Shown here: one piece after another, positions 30,399-36,703 of the stretch
Layout of the letters: every line of letters starts with the position of its first letter
Numbering within the stretch: position 1 is the stretch's first letter
NCBI GenBank assembly: GCA_001579985.1
Contig: LRSR01005692.1
Span: 1-36,703, forward strand
Length of the DNA stretch: 36,703 bases
Reading direction: 5' to 3'
DNA from: Hypsibius dujardini
Taxonomy: Eukaryota; Tardigrada; Eutardigrada; Parachela; Hypsibiidae
Notes under the pieces: generated by a model
Told to the model about the DNA's origin: nothing
The model's input: only the letters and a program-made list of their open reading frames with translations
Databases searched by the model: none
Translations under genes and position numbers: made by a program

Positions 30399-31560
30399 CG
30401 AGGGGCAAACTGAAAGTAATGTCACCCCTTTTTTTAAAATTACTGGTAATTACTAATTGCAAATTTATTTCATCTTCCTTCGAAGTAGTCCCCTCCAAAC
30501 TGAATGCACTATTACATCGTGAAAGCCATACTCGAAAGACGGGTGAAAATCCATTCTTGGAGAGCTCCCGGAGGCGGCATTGCACGGCTGCATCAAGTTC
30601 CTTTTCCGTGTCGAACAGCTTCCCACGCAAAGATTCTTTCAGTTTAGGAAATGAATAAAAATCACATGGTGAGAGGTCGGGCGAGTACGAGGGGGGGGGG
30701 TGCGGCAAAAGTTTGAGCCCTTCTTGCTGCAGAAAATTGATGGTCAAGCTGCAGGTGTGGCTGCTGGCGTTATCGTGGTGCAGTTTCAGGCCTCGAAGTT
30801 CGATCTTTCCTCGTTTTTTCCTCAGTTTCCGCACGAGCTTCTTCAAGCAGGTTTTCACGTAATAGGCAGCATTGATAGTCCTCCTGCCTGGTGTGGGAAC
30901 GAGCTTCGAAATGGAGACCACTCCGAAAGAATTAAAGAAAACAATGAACATAGTCTTGCGCACGCTTCGAGAACGTCGCACTTTCAGTGGCCTTGGATCT
31001 ATTTTCTTGACCCATTCCATCGACTGACGTTTTGTAAGCAGATCATAGTAAAACCCCCACATCTCATCACCTGTTACAATCTCTTTCAACCGTCGTTCGT
31101 CCTCTCAGCCGAAGTCGTTGATCAAATTTTGGCAGAAAACTAACTGGGCTTGCTCTTGGTCCGGCGTGAGCGTATGAGGGACCCATCGAGAGCAGATTTT
31201 TTTCATGCCCAACTCCCACTTCAGAATGGCTGTACACTGTGACGAACCGATATCCACGGCATGGCGTATCTGGGCGTATGAAGCATGGGGATGACCTATG
31301 ACGAAATCACGGACGGCAATAATTTTTTCAGGAGTTACAGCTGTCGGGCGTCTTCCAGTGCGAGGTAAATCTTCCAACACGCTTCTCCCAGCACGCAGAT
31401 CAGAAACTACCGCTGAATGGTGCGTTTGGATGGAATAGATTCTCCTGCGAAAGTTTTCTGCAGGCGGACAAGGCATTGGCTAGGTGTGAGGCCATTTTTA
31501 AAGTCATGGAAGACAGATGCTCGAAGAGCAGAAGTGCATCTAACCATGGTGAGGCTCGTG
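30399..31560 (-). pseudogene. Mariner transposase, frameshifted
   Basis: The enzyme would cut and paste the element. N-terminal helix-turn-helix remnants (HDFKNGLTPSQCLVRLQKTF; ...SVLEDLPRTGRRP) occupy two overlapping frames near 31560-31105, joined by a frameshift about 31.4-31.47 kb. A stop after NLINDFG near 31105 requires a second shift to the catalytic frame, which starts at about 31089. Catalytic aspartates lie in VTGDEMW, HHDNASSH and SPCDF. I count 36 rather than 34 residues between the second and third aspartate, coinciding with a poly-C run at about 30691-30700 (LPHPPPSYSPD). Not functional as it stands. Confidence 0.92.
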
Positions 31561-31751
31561 AATGAAGTGAGCTGCTGAAAGTAGCCTGTGCCCGCTCGTC
31601 TGTCTCGCCTCTCTCCTGCCACTCGCTGCCCTACTTATTTTTTGTCTAGGTCGTCTGTCTCTCCTCTGTCCTTCTGTATGAGCAGAATTTCAATACCTGC
31701 TCTAAGCTCATTTTAAAAAGGGGGGTGACATTACTTTCAGTTTGCCCCTCG
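30399..31751 (-). mobile_element. Full-length but degenerate mariner transposon
   Basis: Inverted ends CGAGGGGCAAACTGAAAGTA and complement bound 1353 bp, flanked by TA at 30397-30398 and 31752-31753. It encodes a minus-strand transposase broken by frameshifts, described separately. The first bases inside each end, ATGTCACCCC, are also conserved. Confidence 0.95.
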
Positions 31752-31753
31752 TA

Positions 31754-32380
31754 TTGGTGCAATCAAGAGGAGAGCCCGATGTTAATAAGGAAAGGCTCTT
31801 TCGGATGTAACTGATCTCATCTGGCGTGAAACGGGCAATTTTAACTTAGTGTGCTCATTCACTGTTTACCAATCCCAGTTTTAAATCATACTGCCTTAGA
31901 AGGGCCCGTTTTGCGTCCCTCGTACCGTCTACGGTACATGAAACTACAACGTCATCTGTCTTTTCGAGCATCAAACGACAGCGTCATGTTAGTAACTAAA
32001 TTTGATAAGCAGTTGCACTGCGGTTCACCCAATCTATCGCTTCCATTGCAACATCTGAAAGATTCTCTGAACCGTAACACAGGCTGCTGACTCGGGAGTC
32101 GCGATGCAAAAGCCATCCAGGCACCAACCGGAGTATACAAGAACGAGACGACGGGATTGAATTTCTACGAGGAACGAAGCCGAGACAAGTCGGCAAAAAC
32201 AGTGTGAAGAAATGATCTCGTCCAAAAGCGCGCTTGGCAAAAAAAACACAACAGAAAAGGACGAATGTGGCTGTATATCACCAGAGTGCGTGGAAAAAAA
32301 ACAGAACTTAAAAGAACACGGGTTTTTCTTTGGCTTCTTTGGCTGTGGAGGTCGGGAATACTTTTTTATCAAAACGTCTT
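31754..32380. other. 3' flank of MGAT2
   Basis: Roughly 630 bp downstream, minus sense, of the MGAT2 stop. No domain or splice signal supports the small open frames here. Part is presumably 3' UTR. Confidence 0.45.
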
Positions 32381-33030
32381 TCAGGGGACCGGGTTGACTG
32401 TTGCTTGGAAGAATGTTGAAAAAATGTTTCGGCATAGGTTATGGTCTCTTGGATCTCCCCAACCTGACAAAGATGTGCAGTTTGCAGACAAAGAAAATGA
32501 TGATCAGTTAGTTAAGACATAACGCACGTACCACCGTTCACTTTGGCGTCTCTGGGCTTCAAGAGAGCCTGACTGGTCCGGGAGAGCTTCTCGGGAAAGA
32601 GGCTATCAGTCAGCTCCAACACTTGCTGTTGCGCCTGTTTCACGTACTTTTCCGGGTTGCATGTGCTCTTGTGATGGATACCGCCGCAGTCACCGATGTG
32701 CAGCACCCTGGGAGCCATCGGTACTAGCATGTTATATTCCTTCTTCAGACACCGTGTTATAAGGAAGTGAAGGCTCCAATCCCTGGGAAGAGATGAAATC
32801 CAAAACACAACGTCGACTTCGATTCAGAAATCAAAAGTCGGATTAACCAAAAAAGGAGGCAACACAAGGGACTGAACAGACACGTAGACAAATAGGCGAA
32901 CCGACAGGCAGACAAAAAAGCACCAAAAGTAACCAAAATGGCAGGCAACCCAAACAACACAAACGAACACTGGCGGAGGAACGTCAAGAAAGATAGACAG
33001 ACAGCCAGCCAGACAGACAGACAGCCAGCC

Positions 33031-33075
<45 letters not shown>

Positions 33076-33090
33076 GCCAGACAGACAGCC

Positions 33091-33125
<35 letters not shown>

Positions 33126-35848
33126 TACACAGATAGATGAAGAGACAAATAGAGGGACAGACAGGCAAGACAAGATAAACAGGCAGAACAAACAGACACA
33201 CCATCACGAGAACTATAAAGTCTCTGCAATGATAGAGGTACAGTCGTCTTACCAGTTATAGTCATCAATTTCGCAAAAGGTATTTGCACAAGTGTTGATT
33301 GTCTTGAACTGATCGTAATCAAACACGATGCCGATATTGTCTCTTGAACCGACCCATTGGCCGGCAAAATATTTCTTGTAGGACTCCTTGCCGTCAGCCA
33401 GTTTAACCTTGTGATGAGCAACGGACACGACGTGACAGCGGGGGCTGCAGGCAGTCTCGCGGAGTTTGTAAAGTTCATCCAACATGTACAACGCGTCCGG
33501 CATCACGTAGTGGTCATCCTCCGCAAACAGGACCGGTATGTTCGTCCGCGCCAAGCTCAGTTGCGTAAAAACGAAGTAGAACTACAACGAAAAAGAAAAA
33601 AATTCAAACTATACATGTATGCTCCAAACTGATGCACACATAAACCGTCAGACAAACAGACAGACAGACACACACACAAACAGACAGACAGACACACAAA
33701 CAGACAGACACACAGACACACAAACAGACACACAGACACACAGACACACAAATAGACAAACAGACAGACAGACAGACAAACAAACAGACAGACAGATAGA
33801 CAGACAGACAGGCAGGCAGCCTACCAGACAGATGTAGACAGACAAACAGGGCGGCGACCACAGCCCGTGTTGTTGCGTAGTTTTCTCCGTTAGTGTGATA
33901 AACAGCGGGGCGCTAATCCAATCAACAAGCAAAAAGGCTCACGCTGCTCCTATTTTTAACCACTCAGCGGAGCAGGCAACTTGAATCTTCAAGTCGTGAG
34001 TATCTAGTGGCACCCTTGACCCGCGGAATCGTCAATCATTTACAGTCACTCGCGAGGAAAGCGCGTGGAACCGCGTCGAGAGTACTGTGCTGTCGACACT
34101 TTTCGGCCCTTTCATCCAGCGTCTTTTAAACCAAACATCCGCTAAGGATAATATAAACACGCGAAATACAATAAACACAACAGTGACTACTGTTTGAAAA
34201 AGAGTCAATCAGCTCACTCACTGAAAATATCGACTTTGTTGCTGTTTTAGATATACAACAGAAAAGGACCTTCCGTTTTGTGAGAAAACACTGTTTCCTC
34301 CGCAGGCAGCCGTGAAAGCAGAAACGTGAAAGCAGAAACCAACATTGTACTAACCTTCCACCACCAGTGATGTTTGACTTGACTCAGCCCCGGTGTCCGG
34401 TAATTCCCGTACGAATCCGGGTGGTCATGGCTCGTGCACTTTCGCTTTGTGGCTTCCGGCTTCCCGACCCGCTCCGGGCAGTCCTGCTTGCTCGCTCCCG
34501 GAAATTCGTTCGGGTAGAGCTCAATGGAGTAGGGGAAGTAAATTTGCACAGTCTGTCGAGGGCAAACACAGAGAAAAAAACGGGATGTAACACACGACGC
34601 GTCGATGCGCGCTCGGGGCGAGATGATTATCGATTTTTCAATCCCACACCACTTTTGTTTGTCATTTGTTGGGGGAAACCGGAAGCGGATCAATGCGAAT
34701 GACGGAGGATGTCCGTCTGACAAGACTGACGCAAACATAAATAACATCTACATTTAGAATACTTCGTTAAGCGAAAAAAGGACAGCCAGACACAGACAGA
34801 CTTTAAAGCAATCGGCATAGCCACTGAATAAAAATATCATCACCCAACTACGAACAGAGCCTGTCTTCCTTTTTTCTGTATCTACGTATCCGTATCCGAG
34901 TACCTGCCTATCTATCTACCTGATTATTCCTCTATTTTTTGCCTTCCTGCTTGGCTGCCTGCCTGACTGCCTTTATGTCTGTATGTCTGTCTGTCTGTGT
35001 GTCTGTCTGTCTGTGTGTCTGTCTATCTTTCTGCTTGTCTCTAGCTTTAGCTTTTGTCTGTCTGTCTCTAGCGTTAGCTTTTCTATCTTTGTCTACGTAG
35101 TCAATAGTGTTTGTCTTCTGTTATACAAGGGATCCGCTGAAGTCAAATGCCGGAAAGACATTACCTGGAGCGATGAGCCAAAGCTCTTGACCAGACTTTC
35201 AATCTCCTCAGAGATTACGTCAAGGCTCAATATGACCAGCGCATCGGCGATGTTCCGCGTCGCGGCCAGCGACTCCAACAACGCTCTAATGTACCTAATA
35301 ATGGGCAACAGCGTGTAATAAGTAATGTGATTCTTACAGTGCATGCCATATGCTCGCCGTGCCCCGCGGGCAGAAGGAAGTCAAGTTACTTACGTCACGC
35401 GGTCGTGAATCTGAACAACGATCACGTACCGGAACGTCTGTGAAAAGAGAGAGAGAAAAAAACAGACATCATGAGTAGAGCGGCGTCGTGAGACGACGGA
35501 AGACTTTCACTTTCGCGCAATTCTCACACACAAACAACACGCACTCACCTTGGTCGCAGCCAAGGCGTTGAGTTTCTGCACAGCCAGCGCGTTCCGTTCG
35601 GCCACCAACAACCGCAGCGTCACAATCGCTGATGATGGGTCAACGGATATTTCCGGCGCCGTTAAAGCAGCGACGACACTTCCGTTTTGCTGCAGTCCTT
35701 GCACGACGACGGCCTGATCCTCTTGAACTTCGATCACTTCCTCCCGCTGGTGATCCACCGACATGACCATCGTGTAGAACAGCCATATCCCGAGGATGAA
35801 AACGAACGTGGAGAGGACAAACCGCCGCGTCACTCGAAACGGGGACAT
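32381..35848 (-). CDS. MGAT2: Alpha-1,6-mannosyl-glycoprotein 2-beta-N-acetylglucosaminyltransferase
   Basis: Type II Golgi enzyme that adds GlcNAc in beta-1,2 linkage to the alpha-1,6 mannose arm, starting complex bi-antennary N-glycans (GT16 family knowledge). Seven minus-strand exons, all in phase: 35549-35848, 35394-35437, 35165-35294, 34355-34552, 33253-33581, 32532-32782 and 32381-32463; 444 residues, close to the 447 of human MGAT2. Features: short cytoplasmic tail, membrane anchor FVLSTFVFILGIWLFYTMVM, variable stem, FRYVIVVQIHDR, PYSIELYPNEFPG, KHHWWWK, the metal/donor site FAEDDHYVMPD (human EEDHY), DDYNWDW, VLHIGDCGGIHHKSTC, and C-terminal NGGWGDPRDHNLC. The start at 35848 gives the expected anchor position. 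All expected motifs are present, so it should be active. Human MGAT2 is intronless, unlike this gene. Confidence 0.95.
32993..33126. repeat. (ACAG)n/(CCAG)n microsatellite in an MGAT2 intron
   Basis: About 130 bp of ACAG with interspersed CCAG units, between exons 33253-33581 and 32532-32782. Confidence 0.95.
33654..33818. repeat. (ACAG)n/(ACAC)n microsatellite in an MGAT2 intron
   Basis: Compound ACAG, ACAC and ACAA units about 70 bp from the acceptor of the exon beginning at 33581. Confidence 0.95.
34965..35070. repeat. (CTGT)n-rich microsatellite in an MGAT2 intron
   Basis: CTGT and TTTGTCTG units, including two copies of CTCTAGC(T/G)TTAGCTTT, between exons 35165-35294 and 34355-34552. 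Confidence 0.9.
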
Positions 35849-36703
35849 TGACGTGACTGGCCAATCAGTCAATCAGTCAATCAATCAATCTGGTGGTTCA
35901 GGGCCGATCAGTCAATCAATCAGACAGCTGGTTCAGCGCCAATGAATCAGGTGGTTCAACGCCAATCAATCAATCGACTGATGGCCACCAAAATCAAATG
36001 TCAAAACGGCGACTTCCACCTTCGGGCTCTGATCCACCAGACTTGCATTATCCCAAATAGATAACCAGCAAGCCGAAAACGCGAACCGAAGACCAAGACA
36101 TGGTTAAGCGAAGAGAGAAATATCAGCAACGAAGCAGTCTAACAGATTGACGGCTGAAATAAAACTCCGGTTAAAAGCCTGGTATCAATCGATAGGTCTG
36201 CCACGTCTGAAGACCTCCGGATATCCAAATAAAATGCAGTGTTGGAAGAACATCAAACGCCACGGTGAAAAAGAAGCTGGCGGGAATAATCGATAATCGC
36301 AGCAACCAATCAAGTAATCAACGCACAGGCTCTTATGTCGATTGCCGTACACGATTTGTGCGTTCACTCTGCAACATGACACACAAACAAACGGATGAGG
36401 CAAGGCATCAAATAAATTCCACTGAATAAAAAGACAGTAGAAAAGCTCACGAGTGGCATGGAATATTGAGTGTCAGTCAGAGCGAGTCGTCAAGGACGCC
36501 CAGTTTGTCTGCCGGCGGACAGGGAAAAAAGACAGATGGATGCGTCGATAAAATGTCTCCCGCGCGCGTGCGTGATTGTATGTGCGCTTCCACTGATGAT
36601 GAATCGGCAAAAGGCCACACAAAGTCCCTGTCAGATTAAATCGCAGCTCAGAGACTAAACTGGGATTCCAAAGTTCAGTTCAATCAATCAATCAAAGACG
36701 ATC
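35849..36703. promoter_or_regulatory. 5' flank of MGAT2
   Basis: Upstream DNA of the minus-strand MGAT2 gene. AATC-type repeats (CAATCAATCAAT with GGTGGTTCA) fill about 35865-35985. No further coding exon is recognised; promoter function is inferred from position. Confidence 0.35.

Noticed and set aside
31851-32435. Several overlapping frames next to the MGAT2 end
   Set aside because: I first looked here for the MGAT2 C terminus, but the true last exon (NGGWGDPRDHNLC) is at 32381-32463; the remaining frames have no signature.

Overview
This window is nuclear DNA from an animal, most likely an invertebrate bilaterian. Genes are split by mostly short GT-AG introns (often 60-100 bp), many encode secreted or Golgi proteins, and the DNA is full of microsatellites, DNA transposons and MITEs. 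Species or phylum cannot be fixed from the sequence. One 83-base run of N (16726-16808) marks an assembly gap.

There are two conserved outer genes, both on the minus strand. On the left (736-9596) is an epithelial splicing regulator of the ESRP/Fusilli family: eleven exons counting a phase-compatible distal first exon, with four RRM domains. On the right (32381-35848) is a seven-exon, 444-residue MGAT2-type Golgi N-acetylglucosaminyltransferase. Their introns carry the (CTGT)n microsatellites; the middle of the window has none.

Between about 11.4 and 29.2 kb lies a cluster of secreted-protein genes and relics: a decayed GH18 chitinase-like exon pair split by a MITE (11.4-12.0 kb); a decayed minus-strand cysteine module (12.15-12.34 kb); a cysteine-rich secreted gene (14.9-16.5 kb, +); an astacin metalloprotease with an eight-cysteine tail (17.7-20.3 kb, +); a second cysteine-rich gene, homologous to the first, on the minus strand (20.7-24.15 kb); and, divergently from it, a 14-exon gene (24.54-28.98 kb, +) whose exon phases join a full astacin domain to a full-length GH18 domain. 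In that GH18 domain the catalytic glutamate is replaced by asparagine. A small astacin-like relic follows at 29.1 kb. Two protease genes and two cysteine-rich genes, with decayed copies of the protease tail and GH18 parts, suggest a birth-and-death cluster of extracellular proteins acting on matrix, cuticle or glycan; the function is inference.

Mobile DNA includes a degenerate mariner with terminal repeats and TA target duplication (30399-31751), three families of TA-flanked MITEs, hAT-like MITEs with 8-bp duplications, and three foldback elements with CATCAAAACC-type cores. Several insertions lie in or against exons. Exon coordinates were read by eye from splice signals and checked for phase; single-base errors are possible.
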